64,000 nt of DNA, taken from NCBI RefSeq assembly GCF_002364335.1, contig NZ_DEXW01000064.1, positions 32,509-96,508 of the forward strand, given 5' to 3'. Position 1 is the first letter of the stretch. Each line of letters starts with the position of its first letter. The position numbers were made by a program, and so were the translations under genes. The notes under the pieces are model-generated. The model saw only the letters and a program-made list of their open reading frames with translations, did no database searches and was not told the DNA's origin. This document shows positions 36,654-45,923 of the stretch, one piece after another. This DNA comes from Winogradskyella sp. UBA3174 (GTDB lineage: Bacteria; Bacteroidota; Bacteroidia; Flavobacteriales; Flavobacteriaceae).

Positions 36654-37414
36654 AATTTAATTCTAATTTCTTCTTTCTTAATTGAAGTTTGAAGATTTTC
36701 AGAATAAATCCATTTATCATTTTCTTTATAAACTATAGCATTTTTGTCTTTCACTAGATATACATCAGCGGCAGACGTTGCCAATAAAATCATCACTATT
36801 TTAGGATCCGCATCTACTAATTGGTAACCATTGTCAATCTTCTGAGCATAGAAAGCCTGAGAATCAGGAGTGTTTACTAGTCCTTCTATAGTTTCTACAA
36901 TTTCCTTTTTTGGTTTCTTATCTAAAGTTTTAACTGTTTCCTTTTCAACCGCAACATCTGTGATTCTAGGTGAGTATTTATAAGTTTTAATCGCAAAAGT
37001 ACTAAACGCATCACGTAAGGCCTCTTGATGGGCTACCTCGTGTTTGTTTTCACCCGAAGAACCAACATCAGACGTAAATATTAGATTCCCATAACAATCT
37101 GTAAAAGTAACTTGAAGTTTTGTTTTTTTAAAACCACCTTTAACGTCTTCAACATCTGAATAAATTGCCAAGCATCTATCTTTAAATAAATCCTCAGGCA
37201 ATTTTTCTTTATCATAAAAAGCTGAAAAATTATTCTGTTTAAATAGATATTTGGTCAATGTATTTAAACGGTAAGTGTTTTCACCTTTTAGAAAACTAAA
37301 CTTTAAAGGAACAACAACATATTTATAATTATTTATTTCACTTCCGTTAGATACTTGAGATTCTACCTGAAAACTGAAACAAAGAACTAAACTCAGTATT
37401 ATTAATTTTTTCAT
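36650..37414 (-). CDS. Exported protein of unknown function
   Basis: I do not recognise a named family. 254 residues with a signal peptide (about 1-19, ending VESQ). The mature part starts NYKYVVVPLKFSFLKGENTY, then mixed alpha/beta, and a Lys/Glu/Thr-rich linker (about 165-185) before a C-terminal domain that includes MILLATSAADVYLVKDKNAIVY. Similar secreted proteins, as I recall, are common in Flavobacteriaceae. Probably periplasmic. Convergent with rarA. Confidence 0.65.
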   Translation of the reverse strand: MKKLIILSLVLCFSFQVESQVSNGSEINNYKYVVVPLKFSFLKGENTYRLNTLTKYLFKQNNFSAFYDKEKLPEDLFKDRCLAIYSDVEDVKGGFKKTKLQVTFTDCYGNLIFTSDVGSSGENKHEVAHQEALRDAFSTFAIKTYKYSPRITDVAVEKETVKTLDKKPKKEIVETIEGLVNTPDSQAFYAQKIDNGYQLVDADPKIVMILLATSAADVYLVKDKNAIVYKENDKWIYSENLQTSIKKEEIRIKF

Positions 37415-37508
37415 TGTTATAATTTTAAATTGATGTGTTTATTTGAATATTAAAATGAGTTCATATCAATCATCTATATTAAAAAATTAATAAACATTTT
37501 ATACGTGT

Positions 37509-38195
37509 TTAAAGATAATCTGCTATAGCTTTAAGATGATAAACTTGCTTGTAGTTTTCTGTTTTAAATTGCTTTTTGTAATCAAAATGAATAGTGTCCA
37601 TTCCTAAATTTGCTGCACCCTCTATATCAGCTTCTAAGCTATCTCCTATCATTATACTTTCTTCTAATTTTGCTTTGGCTAAATTTAATGCAAAATTAAA
37701 AATTTTAGGATTTGGTTTTTTTACGCCAACCATTTCAGAATTGGTTACAGTTTCAAAATAATTTCTAATATTTGAACTTTTCATTTTCTTTTCTTGAATC
37801 TCTTCAAATCCATTAGTAATGATATGCAATGTATATTTATTTTGAAGATAATCAAGGATTTCGAAAGTGCCTTCAAACAAATGATTAAAACTAGATAAAT
37901 GTTCTATATAAGCCTCAGACAACTTATTAATCATTTCATCTTCAACACTAATGTTAATAGCATCAAAAGCCTCCTTTAACCTACGATAACGCAACTCTGA
38001 TTTGGTTACTTTTTCATTTCTATAAAGTCTCCAATATTTAAGATTGATTGGTTCGTAAACGTTAAGAAATTCTTTTAGATCAACATTAATAGTGTTTAAC
38101 TTAAAAATTTTCTCAAATGTTAGTCCTGAGTTTTTATCAAAATCCCAAAGGGTGTGATCTAAATCAAAAAATACGTGTTTTATGGTGTTTTTCAT
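37509..38195 (-). CDS. YjjG-family noncanonical pyrimidine nucleotidase (HAD)
   Basis: HAD-superfamily phosphatase, by similarity to YjjG a 5'-nucleotidase that removes abnormal pyrimidine nucleotides. 228 residues. Motif I VFFDLDHTLWDFDKNS holds the nucleophile Asp, motif II is ITNGFEE, motif III is GVKKPNPKIF and motif IV is MIGDSLEADIEGA. It overlaps the upstream deacetylase-like gene by four bases (ATGA), so the two are cotranscribed, and with radC they form a three-gene unit. Confidence 0.88.
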   Translation of the reverse strand: MKNTIKHVFFDLDHTLWDFDKNSGLTFEKIFKLNTINVDLKEFLNVYEPINLKYWRLYRNEKVTKSELRYRRLKEAFDAINISVEDEMINKLSEAYIEHLSSFNHLFEGTFEILDYLQNKYTLHIITNGFEEIQEKKMKSSNIRNYFETVTNSEMVGVKKPNPKIFNFALNLAKAKLEESIMIGDSLEADIEGAANLGMDTIHFDYKKQFKTENYKQVYHLKAIADYL

Positions 38196-39487
38196 TCTGC
38201 GGATTCTAAAACTAGATTAAAGAGCGATTTATATCCATTCCAACGGTCTAAATCACTTAGTGAATAATTATGAAAAATTGGTGTAAATGTACCATTAACA
38301 GCTTTCACCTCTTCTATTAACTTCTTTAAATGCTCAGTTTTATCTAATTCTGACTTGTACTTTAACAGTGCAAAGTCTAAGCATTGGTATGGATTTATTT
38401 GTAATGGTGTTTGCACTTCATAATCTAAATCATAAAACTGAAATGGTGTACATGTACCTGCTCTAAACCCAAGTGTATCTATATAACCCATTGTAAAATC
38501 CTGATTAATTTCAAGCTCTACCAAATTACGATAAGACGTTGGTAAATTTAATTTAGAGAAAGAATGTCGTATTGCCTTTAAATCTGTATTGGTAATACTT
38601 TCAATTTTTAGTTTCTCTTTCTTTAAAATCGAAATATCATCTAATGCAAAGTAGGATGCTTTAATCCCAACATCACAATAATCTGCCACAGATTTAATAA
38701 GAGAAATAAATTGCTTCTTATTTGTGTTTATGTTTTTATCATATGTGGAATAATCACCTATTAAAAACAAAACCATAAATTTAAAGTTACACGTTTTTTG
38801 TTTTCTAATAATCCACCTAAATGTATCATAAGGATCTCTCTTAAAACCCATTAATACCAAGTAACGTTGGTACAGTTGTCGTAAATTAAAACGACTCAAA
38901 TCATTTAAAGTCCCACCTACAGTGCGTAATAATCCTTTTTGCCTAAAATAGTATGCAGCTGGCACATCTATAACTGGTTGAATTTTGTAAGTCCGCTCTG
39001 GGAATTGATAATCGGGAAATCGTTTTTGTAAAACTACTTTTAGCTTGTAAGCCCAAATATCTACTATTGGTTGCTGTAAAAACCGATGGTTATATGCCAA
39101 GCTTTCCTTTGCCATAAATCTACCATAATCATCTTTTACATGTGGCATATATTCTTCATAACGACTCAGTAAGTAGAAGGAAGCTGCAAAAATATCAAAT
39201 GGTAAGTCGCTACGTTCTCCAGTGGCAAAAAAACCTTTAGTATTACCCCATGGTTGTACATTGATATCTAAATCCGATAAACCATTCTCAAATAATAGTG
39301 CATTACTTCTTACAAATAACTCATTACTCAATGGTTGTTTAGCGTAAGACATTTTAAGACTATTATGCGCTATAAAATCCTCAATCTTAGAAGTAAAACT
39401 AACCTCTAACCCAAGTATACGTTTACAAATATGCTTAAATGTGTATTTAAAACGTGGTGTGATTTTATGCGTGTATACTAATAGCAT
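38192..39487 (-). CDS. Polysaccharide deacetylase-like protein, probable pseudoenzyme
   Basis: A 431-residue member of the Bacteroidota polysaccharide deacetylase group (NodB-like C-terminal domain), recognised by FLIGDYSTYDKN, the arginine loop GFRAGTCTPFQFYDLDY and FHNYSLSD. In relatives as I recall them, the metal site is D-x-D, GIHPS and RQHFL. Here these read IDVPAAYYF (Asp174, Pro176), GIKASYF (Lys276) and IRHSF, so most metal ligands are changed. No signal peptide is evident. It overlaps radC by one base and the nucleotidase gene by four. Catalysis is doubtful; a binding or structural role is possible. Confidence 0.7.
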   Translation of the reverse strand: MLLVYTHKITPRFKYTFKHICKRILGLEVSFTSKIEDFIAHNSLKMSYAKQPLSNELFVRSNALLFENGLSDLDINVQPWGNTKGFFATGERSDLPFDIFAASFYLLSRYEEYMPHVKDDYGRFMAKESLAYNHRFLQQPIVDIWAYKLKVVLQKRFPDYQFPERTYKIQPVIDVPAAYYFRQKGLLRTVGGTLNDLSRFNLRQLYQRYLVLMGFKRDPYDTFRWIIRKQKTCNFKFMVLFLIGDYSTYDKNINTNKKQFISLIKSVADYCDVGIKASYFALDDISILKKEKLKIESITNTDLKAIRHSFSKLNLPTSYRNLVELEINQDFTMGYIDTLGFRAGTCTPFQFYDLDYEVQTPLQINPYQCLDFALLKYKSELDKTEHLKKLIEEVKAVNGTFTPIFHNYSLSDLDRWNGYKSLFNLVLESAE

Positions 39488-40185
39488 TATATGATTTCTT
39501 CGTCTGCGAAACTAAAATACGCTTTCTCAGTTACAATGAGGTGGTCTAAAACTTTAATATCTAAACATTGTGCAGCCACTTTTAGTTTTTGAGTAATGTC
39601 TTTATCAGCTTGACTCGGTTTCAAAGTCCCAGAAGGGTGATTATGGCAAAGAATTAAAGCAGTTGCGCCAGTCTCTAAAGCATTTTTAAGTACCAAGCGC
39701 ACATCTACTAAAGTGCCAGTAATACCACCTTTACTTAATTGATTTTTTTGAATTACTTTATTAGAATTATTTAGATATAAGATCCAGAATTCCTCATGTG
39801 GCAACTCCCCTAAAATAGGTTGCATTATATTATAAACAGATCGGCTAGAGGTTATTTTTTCTAATTGCAATACTTCTTCTAAACGTCGTCGTCGTCCTAA
39901 TTCTAAAGCTGCTGTAATAGAAATAGCCTTTGCTTCACCAATACCTTTAAATTCGATTAATTGTTTAATAGATAGTTTTCCTAAAGCATTGAGGTTGTTA
40001 TCTACACTTGCTAAGATCCGTTTACATAAATCTACGGCACTTTCTTCTCTGTTACCAGAACCAATGAGAATAGCGACTAATTCAGCATCGCTTAAAATCG
40101 CTTTTCCTTTATCTCTTAATTTTTCTCTAGGCTGATCGTCTTGTGACCAATTTTTAATTGAAAATGAAGTTGGTTTTTCTGACAT
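39487..40185 (-). CDS. radC: RadC-family JAB-domain protein
   Basis: A 232-residue RadC protein: an N-terminal helix-hairpin-helix region (IKQLIEFKGIGEAKAISITA) and a C-terminal JAB/MPN domain with the metal motif LILCHNHPSGTLKPSQADKD. Historically called a DNA-repair protein; its true role is uncertain. The ATG at 40185 is four bases after a TATCTTTA element. First gene of a three-gene overlapping unit with the deacetylase-like and nucleotidase genes; divergent from the PaiB-like gene. Confidence 0.92.
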   Translation of the reverse strand: MSEKPTSFSIKNWSQDDQPREKLRDKGKAILSDAELVAILIGSGNREESAVDLCKRILASVDNNLNALGKLSIKQLIEFKGIGEAKAISITAALELGRRRRLEEVLQLEKITSSRSVYNIMQPILGELPHEEFWILYLNNSNKVIQKNQLSKGGITGTLVDVRLVLKNALETGATALILCHNHPSGTLKPSQADKDITQKLKVAAQCLDIKVLDHLIVTEKAYFSFADEEII

Positions 40186-40189
40186 GCTC

Positions 40190-40197
40190 TAAAGATA
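40190..40197 (-). promoter_or_regulatory. -7 promoter element of radC (leaderless type)
   Basis: On the minus strand TATCTTTA, one base off TAnnTTTG, ends four bases (GAGC) before the radC ATG. No -33 TTG is seen. Confidence 0.45.
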
Positions 40198-40278
40198 AAA
40201 AATTGTAAATTTAAGCGTCTAAATTAATTAATTATTAGCAAATATTAAGATTCTGAAATTAACTCAGGATAACAATTT

Positions 40279-40869
40279 ATGAATTACCCTCCAAAAAAAC
40301 ACCAAGATAATGATATCAATCACATGATTGATGTTATTAAAACTTACCCTTTAGCTACTGTTATATCTGTAAAAGACAATCTGCCATTAATAACACACTT
40401 ACCTTTGGTTTATGAAGATGGTAAACTTATTGGACACATAGATATTTATAATCCACAAGGTACTTTATTAAAAGATGATAACGATGTAACAATCATTTTT
40501 GCAGGACCTGAATGTTACATTTCCCCAAGCATCTATTCTACGACGCAATTACCTACTTGGAACTACATTAAAGTTCATCTCATAGGAAAAGTAAAAGCCA
40601 TTAAAAGTAAAGCAGCTCTAAAACAGTCTTTAATTACTATGACGGAATTTTTAGAAACACCAGACCATAAGTACATTTTAGAACCAGACAATCCGCGTTT
40701 AGATAAAAATCTCGATTATATTGAAATGTTTGAAATTGAAATCACTAATTGGGAAGGCAAGTTTAAACTATCACAAGACAAAAAGCCAAAAGACATAAAA
40801 GCTGCTCGCGAGGAATTGGTTAGAGCTAATCAAGAGAGTATTCGTTTATTTTTAGATAAAGTATTTTAA
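40279..40869 (+). CDS. PaiB-like FMN-binding protein
   Basis: A 196-residue protein of the FMN-binding split-barrel family related to PaiB, a negative regulator of sporulation and protease genes in Bacillus. Segments seen: N-terminal YPPKKHQDND, LATVISVKDNLPLITHLPLV, IIFAGPECYISPSIY and the family hallmark LPTWNYIKVHLIGKV, then a C-terminal helix region. There is no DNA-binding domain visible, so a flavin-dependent or ligand-sensing role is equally likely. The small gene that follows is 12 bases downstream. Confidence 0.85.
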   Translation: MNYPPKKHQDNDINHMIDVIKTYPLATVISVKDNLPLITHLPLVYEDGKLIGHIDIYNPQGTLLKDDNDVTIIFAGPECYISPSIYSTTQLPTWNYIKVHLIGKVKAIKSKAALKQSLITMTEFLETPDHKYILEPDNPRLDKNLDYIEMFEIEITNWEGKFKLSQDKKPKDIKAAREELVRANQESIRLFLDKVF

Positions 40870-40881
40870 ATTAAAAAACAG

Positions 40882-41289
40882 ATGAAACACCTATTTACAT
40901 TTTTTATTATTCCTTTATTAGTAATTAACACGAGTATTCAGAAAGAAAATTTTATTGGCAAATGGGAAGGAGAAGACCAAGGTGAAATTGGTTATATTCT
41001 TTTTGATAATGAAGGTTACGCTGCTTTTGAAATTCAAGGACAAGTATTAGGCGGAAAAGAATTTACTATGAATGGAGAAAAGGGGAAAATGACATACTCT
41101 ATTAATTACGAAACCGAGCCAATTGAAATTGATTTCATCATGACAAAAATAGAAACGGGAGAATCGAAAACAATTTTAGGTATAGCAGAATTTACAAATG
41201 AAAGCACCATGATTTTTGATATGAGTTTTGATTCTGAAAGACCGTCTGGTTTTACGGACACTGCGATTACGCTGAAACGTGTGAAGTGA
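40882..41289 (+). CDS. Small exported protein, unknown function
   Basis: A 135-residue protein with a hydrophobic N-terminal segment (about 4-18) that looks like a signal peptide, though no clean cleavage site is seen. The rest is beta-rich and lipocalin-like in pattern: FIGKWEGEDQGEIGYILFDN, then repeated strands ending in TAITLKRVK. I do not recognise a named family. Twelve bases after the PaiB-like gene, so likely cotranscribed. Confidence 0.6.
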   Translation: MKHLFTFFIIPLLVINTSIQKENFIGKWEGEDQGEIGYILFDNEGYAAFEIQGQVLGGKEFTMNGEKGKMTYSINYETEPIEIDFIMTKIETGESKTILGIAEFTNESTMIFDMSFDSERPSGFTDTAITLKRVK

Positions 41290-41300
41290 CCCTAATCACA

Positions 41301-41933
41301 TCACTCAACATCATAAGAATCCAACCTCCTAACTATAGTCGGAATATTTTGTGTAACAAAAGAAGTAGTATCATAAATTAGTCCTACACCATCTGTATAG
41401 TAATGATGGTCCAAGCCTTCTGCTTGTTCTCCATTAGCTGTAATTGCAAAACGTTGCGTGTACGTACTTTCAAAAGTACCTGCTTCTACCGTAATTTCAT
41501 GATCAGTAGCAATGAGCTGTTCATATATAGTTCCCCAACTTTGTTGGTTTATAACTCTTGTTACAAAATCATTATTAGTATACTTTATACTGCCATCATT
41601 TCTAACTAAATAGCCAACAGAATCTCTTAACAACTCAAAATGCTCACCATTAGGGTTACAAAATGTAATTCCCTCTTCGTTACCAGTTGTAAAACGTCTA
41701 AACTTAAAATAAGTGTTATTATCTATAATCTCAGTACCTACTATACTCACAGCATCTAATACTCCTGTATCGTCATAGGTTTCTGTATAAGAATTATATT
41801 TATAGTGTTTATAAATCCATTCATTACCTTCTGTAAGCGCGTAAAAATTAGATTCTGGGTCTTGGTCATTATCTGAAGTAGTACAAGACAATAATAACAC
41901 GGCAAAAAAGCAAACATAAAGAATTCGTTTCAT
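41301..41933 (-). CDS. Putative lipoprotein, unknown function
   Basis: A 210-residue lipoprotein: signal peptide with lipobox LLLSC at residues 13-17, then an acidic linker (TTSDNDQDPESN) before a beta-rich domain beginning YALTEGNEWIYKHY. Aspartates just after the lipid Cys suggest retention or surface placement in Bacteroidota. No family recognised. Convergent with the small exported protein (11 bases apart). Confidence 0.65.
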   Translation of the reverse strand: MKRILYVCFFAVLLLSCTTSDNDQDPESNFYALTEGNEWIYKHYKYNSYTETYDDTGVLDAVSIVGTEIIDNNTYFKFRRFTTGNEEGITFCNPNGEHFELLRDSVGYLVRNDGSIKYTNNDFVTRVINQQSWGTIYEQLIATDHEITVEAGTFESTYTQRFAITANGEQAEGLDHHYYTDGVGLIYDTTSFVTQNIPTIVRRLDSYDVE

Positions 41934-42160
41934 AATTATTGAGATTGATTAATACTTTGAAACGTAACTGTTTTTATATGCTTTAGTTTTTAGTTGGTCT
42001 ATTCAATAACGTATTAACTCGTCTATTATTACACTTAGTCTCTGTTAATTTCCATTCTAAAAAAGCTAAATAAAAGCATTTTTTTAGTGTAACATTATAA
42101 TTAAATATGTAATTAACTTATAGAAGCTTTTGTTTATAACATAAAATTAAACCTTAGGCC
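41934..42160. other. Intergenic stretch, no gene seen
   Basis: This is the promoter-side region of the lipoprotein gene up to the broken small ORF. I see no convincing ORF, RNA gene or repeat in it; base composition is very AT-rich. Confidence 0.5.
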
Positions 42161-42316
42161 ATGAATAAAATTAAAACGAGATAGAATACACTATCTAAGA
42201 ATCAAAAAATTATATTTTGTGGCCTATCAATTATTATAGTCTTAATTTTTGCACCACAAGTTTTCAAATTGGGAGAAGTAACTGGATCAGCTTTTATCAT
42301 TGGATCAATTAATTAA
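42161..42316 (+). pseudogene. Small single-pass membrane protein gene with a nonsense codon
   Basis: From ATG 42161 the frame reads MNKIKTR, then TAG at 42182-42184, then stays open for 43 more codons: NTLSKNQKIIFCGLSIII, VLIFAPQVFKLGEVTG and so on to TAA at 42316. The continuation has a basic start and one hydrophobic segment, as in a ~51-residue inner-membrane protein. A single G-to-A change (TGG to TAG) would explain the break. It could also be a coincidence of open frame or a sequencing error. No function can be assigned. The 97 bases to the next gene hold nothing I recognise. Confidence 0.5.
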
Positions 42317-42413
42317 AAAGCTTCTTTTTTAAAGTCTATTAATCTTTTTATTTGATAGTCCCAAAAAAATAAACCACCTTCGTTTTATAAGACTCATTAA
42401 ACCATAAAACGAA

Positions 42414-43358
42414 ATGTCACTTACACTTTTATCATCGCCACTACAAGGGTTTACGGACTTCCGATTTCGGAATGCCTTCAACCATTATTTTGGAGGTATC
42501 GATACGTTTTACGCTCCTTACATTCGGTTTAATAACAAGTTGATTATTAAAAATTCTTATCAGATCGATTTACAGATCGAAAACAACAAAGAGCTCGAAG
42601 TCATTCCGCAGATTATGACTAATAGTGCTGACGAGTTTCTCTTCGTTGTAGATTATATTCAAGAATTAGGTTATAAAGAATTAAACTGGAATTTAGGCTG
42701 TCCCTATCCAATGGTTACAAAACGTGGTATGGGTTCTGGTCTTATTTGCGATCCAGAAAAAATCAATCATATCCTAGATCGTGTACACAAAGAAACTGAC
42801 ATCGTCGTTTCTATGAAAATGCGAATGGGTTACGAACATGCTGAAGAAATTCTAGACACCTTCCCTATACTAGATAGCTATCCGCTAAAAAGTATTGCCA
42901 TTCATGCACGTATAGGTAAGCAACTATATAAAGGAGGAGTTGATTTAGATGCTTTTCAGAAGTGTATAGAAAGTACCAAACACAAATTATACTACAATGG
43001 AGATATTACTTCAGTGGCGAAATTGAAGGAAATGCAAACCCGTTTTCCAAGCATAGATCATTTTATGATGGGCAGAGGCCTTATTGCAGATCCGTTTTTA
43101 CCAAGCATGATAAAAAACGACACCACAATATATCCAAAGAACCGATGGGAAATTTTTAGAGAATTTCATGACACAATATATCATCAATACGATGCGGCAC
43201 TTTCTGGACCAACTCCCATAAAAATGAAAATGCAAGGCTTTTGGGAATTTTTTGCGCAGTCGTTTTCAAACCCTCAAAAAGCATTTAAGAAAATTAAAAA
43301 AGCAAATAATCCAAAAGCGTATCAACAAGCAGTTGCTGAGATCTTAAAGAATGGATAG
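42414..43358 (+). CDS. tRNA-dihydrouridine synthase family protein
   Basis: FMN enzyme that reduces uridine to dihydrouridine in tRNA. 314 residues. Diagnostic: SPLQGFTDFRFRNAFNHYF near the start, the catalytic Cys in WNLGCPYPMVTKRGMGSGL (about residues 96-114), SMKMRMGYE, and the FMN-phosphate segment MMGRGLIADPFLP. It looks closest to the DusC-like branch, but target position cannot be read from sequence alone. Repeat copy A follows its stop and may terminate it. Confidence 0.88.
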   Translation: MSLTLLSSPLQGFTDFRFRNAFNHYFGGIDTFYAPYIRFNNKLIIKNSYQIDLQIENNKELEVIPQIMTNSADEFLFVVDYIQELGYKELNWNLGCPYPMVTKRGMGSGLICDPEKINHILDRVHKETDIVVSMKMRMGYEHAEEILDTFPILDSYPLKSIAIHARIGKQLYKGGVDLDAFQKCIESTKHKLYYNGDITSVAKLKEMQTRFPSIDHFMMGRGLIADPFLPSMIKNDTTIYPKNRWEIFREFHDTIYHQYDAALSGPTPIKMKMQGFWEFFAQSFSNPQKAFKKIKKANNPKAYQQAVAEILKNG

Positions 43359-43384
43359 ATTTACGTTTATCTATTTTACGATGT

Positions 43385-43507
43385 CGTCAGTTCGAATACT
43401 TACTTTTTGAAGTGTAACGGAAAAAAATAAGTGTATCGAGAACAGGTTGAAAGCTACTAAGCTTCTCGATACAATTTTTTGAAATAAAAAATCACTCTAA
43501 CTGACGT
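43385..43507 (+). repeat. Palindromic repeat, copy A
   Basis: About 123 bp. Outer arms CGTCAGTTCGAATA and CACTCTAACTGACGT are inverted. The inner stem GTATCGAGAA (43433-43442) pairs with TTCTCGATAC (43463-43472), followed by AATTTTTTG, a terminator-like arrangement. Same family and same orientation as copies B-E (73 kb apart at most within the window is not implied; all lie within 43.4-51.0 kb). The stretch 43359-43580 holds only this repeat and the next promoter. Confidence 0.85.
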
Positions 43508-43550
43508 TACAACTTCTAATTTATCTCAAAGTACGCAACGATAATACCTT

Positions 43551-43558
43551 TATATTTG
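43551..43558 (+). promoter_or_regulatory. -7 promoter element of the radical SAM gene
   Basis: TATATTTG fits TAnnTTTG and lies 22 bases before the TTG start at 43581. No -33 TTG at the expected distance. Confidence 0.45.
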
Positions 43559-43580
43559 CAACCACACATAAATTATAAAG

Positions 43581-45761
43581 TTGAAAGACCTCTTACTCAT
43601 AACACCACCATTCACACAATTAAATACTCCATATCCTGGCACAGCCTATCTTAAAGGATTTTTAAACACAAAACATATTGGATCGTTTCAAATGGATTTG
43701 GGTATTGAAGTTATTTTAGAGCTCTTTTCTAAAACCACTTTCGAAGAAATTTTTAGGCTCGCTTTTGAAGACGGCCGCATTCAATCTGAAAACTGTGAAC
43801 GCATCTATGCCTTAAAAGATCACTATCTAAGGTCTTTAGATGATGTTATCTTATTTCTGCAAGGCAAAAACCAAACCTTTGCCAGACAGATTTGCACTAC
43901 AAATTTCTTACCACAAGCATCGCGTTTTAATCAGTTAGACGACATGGATTACGCTTTTGGAGCCATGGGAATGCAAGACAAAGCCAAACATTTAGCGACT
44001 TTATATATTGAAGACTTATCAGACTTTATCGTAGAATGCATTGATCCCGATTTTGGTTTTAGCCGTTATGCTGAACGTTTAGGCCAAAGTGCCAATGCGT
44101 TTGATGAACTCTATGCTCAGTTGCAAGATGATGAAACCTATATAGACCAAATCACATTAGAAATTTTAGAAACTCGGCTTAAAGAAACCAAACCAAAACT
44201 CGTTTGTTTTTCTGTGCCGTTTCCTGGGAATTTGTATAGCGCATTTCGATGTGCACAGTTTATTAAATCCCATTATCCTGAAATTAGAATAGCCATGGGA
44301 GGCGGATTTCCAAATACCGAATTACGTTCTGTTAATGACGTTAGGGTTTTTGAGTTTTTTGATTTTATCACTTTAGATGATGGCGAATTGCCTATTGAGT
44401 TATTACACGATACTGTTCTTAATAATGGAAACACATTTAAGCGCACCTTTATACTCGAAAACGGAGTTATAACTTACAAAAACACGACCACAAAACCAGA
44501 CTACAAACAAGCAGATGTTGGCACTCCAGATTATTCAGATTTGGTATTAGATCGTTATGTTTCTGTTATAGAAATTGCCAACCCAATGCACAGTTTATGG
44601 AGCGATGGCAGATGGAACAAACTGACAATGGCACACGGCTGTTATTGGGGAAAATGTACCTTTTGTGATATCTCTTTAGACTATATAAAAATTTACGAGC
44701 CTGTTGCTGCCAGTCTCTTGGTAGACCGTATGGAAACGTTGATTGCACAAACTAGCGAAACCGGATTTCATTTTGTAGATGAAGCCGCTCCTCCTTCGCT
44801 GATGAAAGCTTTAGCGCTCGAAATCATTAAACGACAACTTAGTGTAACGTGGTGGACCAACATTAGGTTTGAAAAAAACTTCACACAAGATCTTTGTGTC
44901 TTACTAAAAGCATCTGGTTGCATTGCTGTTTCTGGCGGATTAGAAGTCGCATCAGATCGTTTATTGGCCTTAATCGATAAAGGAGTTACAGTAGAGCAAG
45001 TCGCGCAGGTGACTCGCAATTTCACAGAAGCTAACGTTATGGTGCATTCGTACTTAATGTATGGTTACCCAACACAAACTGTTCAAGAAACGGTAGATAG
45101 TCTAGAGATGGTACGCCAGCTTTTTGAAGTTGGTGTCTTACAGTCTGGCTTTTGGCATCAATTTGCATTAACAGCGCATAGTCCTGTAGGTTTACATCCT
45201 GAAGAGTATGGCATTACACCAAACTATAAAAACATCAGTTTTGCCAATAACGATATCGATTTTACGGACGCAACAGGTATAGACCATGCGCAGTTTAGTT
45301 TCGGATTAAAAAAATCACTTTTCAATTTTATGCATGGTATTGGTTTTGAATTACCATTAGATGAATGGTTTGATTTTGAAATTCCAGAAACCACCATAAC
45401 TACCGATTATATCTATAATTGCTTAGAACAAGAGCCGGTCTTTACTATTAAACCAACAGCAAAAATAGTTTGGTTGGGCACTCTGCCTTTAATCAATGCG
45501 TTTTCTAAAACCAAAAAAGGTACAACGAAGGACTTCTTAGAATTTACATTTCATGACACTGAAGACACGTATCAAATCACCACAGAAAAAAATAAAGGAC
45601 TTTGGCTTTTAGAGACCTTAGAAAAACTAACGCCTCAAAACAGACCACAAACGTTAAAACAGTTAAAAACTGATTTTGAAACCCAATTTAAAGATTTTGA
45701 ATTGTTTTGGTATTCTAAACAAATTGGAGTTTTGAGAACCCATGGACTCTTAATATTATAG
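43581..45761 (+). CDS. B12-binding-domain radical SAM protein with CX4CX2C motif
   Basis: A 726-residue radical SAM protein. N-terminal ~350 residues include a cobalamin-binding-like Rossmann segment (KPKLVCFSVPFPGNLYSAF, then RIAMGGGFPN). The radical SAM core starts with HGCYWGKCTFCD, where Cys354, Cys359 and Cys362 are spaced CX4CX2C instead of the usual CX3CX2C. Further core parts: FHFVDEAAPPSLMKAL, WWTNIRFEK, SGGLEVASDR and HSYLMYGYPTQT. The product is unknown. The start is a TTG at 43581, supported by the continuous LLLITPPFTQLNTPYPG family opening; no ATG is available until residue 39. A decayed copy of its 3' end lies downstream (46493-46597). Confidence 0.82.
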   Translation: MKDLLLITPPFTQLNTPYPGTAYLKGFLNTKHIGSFQMDLGIEVILELFSKTTFEEIFRLAFEDGRIQSENCERIYALKDHYLRSLDDVILFLQGKNQTFARQICTTNFLPQASRFNQLDDMDYAFGAMGMQDKAKHLATLYIEDLSDFIVECIDPDFGFSRYAERLGQSANAFDELYAQLQDDETYIDQITLEILETRLKETKPKLVCFSVPFPGNLYSAFRCAQFIKSHYPEIRIAMGGGFPNTELRSVNDVRVFEFFDFITLDDGELPIELLHDTVLNNGNTFKRTFILENGVITYKNTTTKPDYKQADVGTPDYSDLVLDRYVSVIEIANPMHSLWSDGRWNKLTMAHGCYWGKCTFCDISLDYIKIYEPVAASLLVDRMETLIAQTSETGFHFVDEAAPPSLMKALALEIIKRQLSVTWWTNIRFEKNFTQDLCVLLKASGCIAVSGGLEVASDRLLALIDKGVTVEQVAQVTRNFTEANVMVHSYLMYGYPTQTVQETVDSLEMVRQLFEVGVLQSGFWHQFALTAHSPVGLHPEEYGITPNYKNISFANNDIDFTDATGIDHAQFSFGLKKSLFNFMHGIGFELPLDEWFDFEIPETTITTDYIYNCLEQEPVFTIKPTAKIVWLGTLPLINAFSKTKKGTTKDFLEFTFHDTEDTYQITTEKNKGLWLLETLEKLTPQNRPQTLKQLKTDFETQFKDFELFWYSKQIGVLRTHGLLIL

Positions 45762-45923
45762 CTTTGGAAGGTTTATCACCCTTATTGAATGCTTTATACG
45801 TTAAATTATACTAAAATTCAATGTAAGATTTGACGTTGCAATCAATTTCAACGAACTTCGAAAAAAATTTAAAAAAAAACAACTTTATAATGTTGTCATA
45901 TTCTAAACTATTAAAACAAAACC

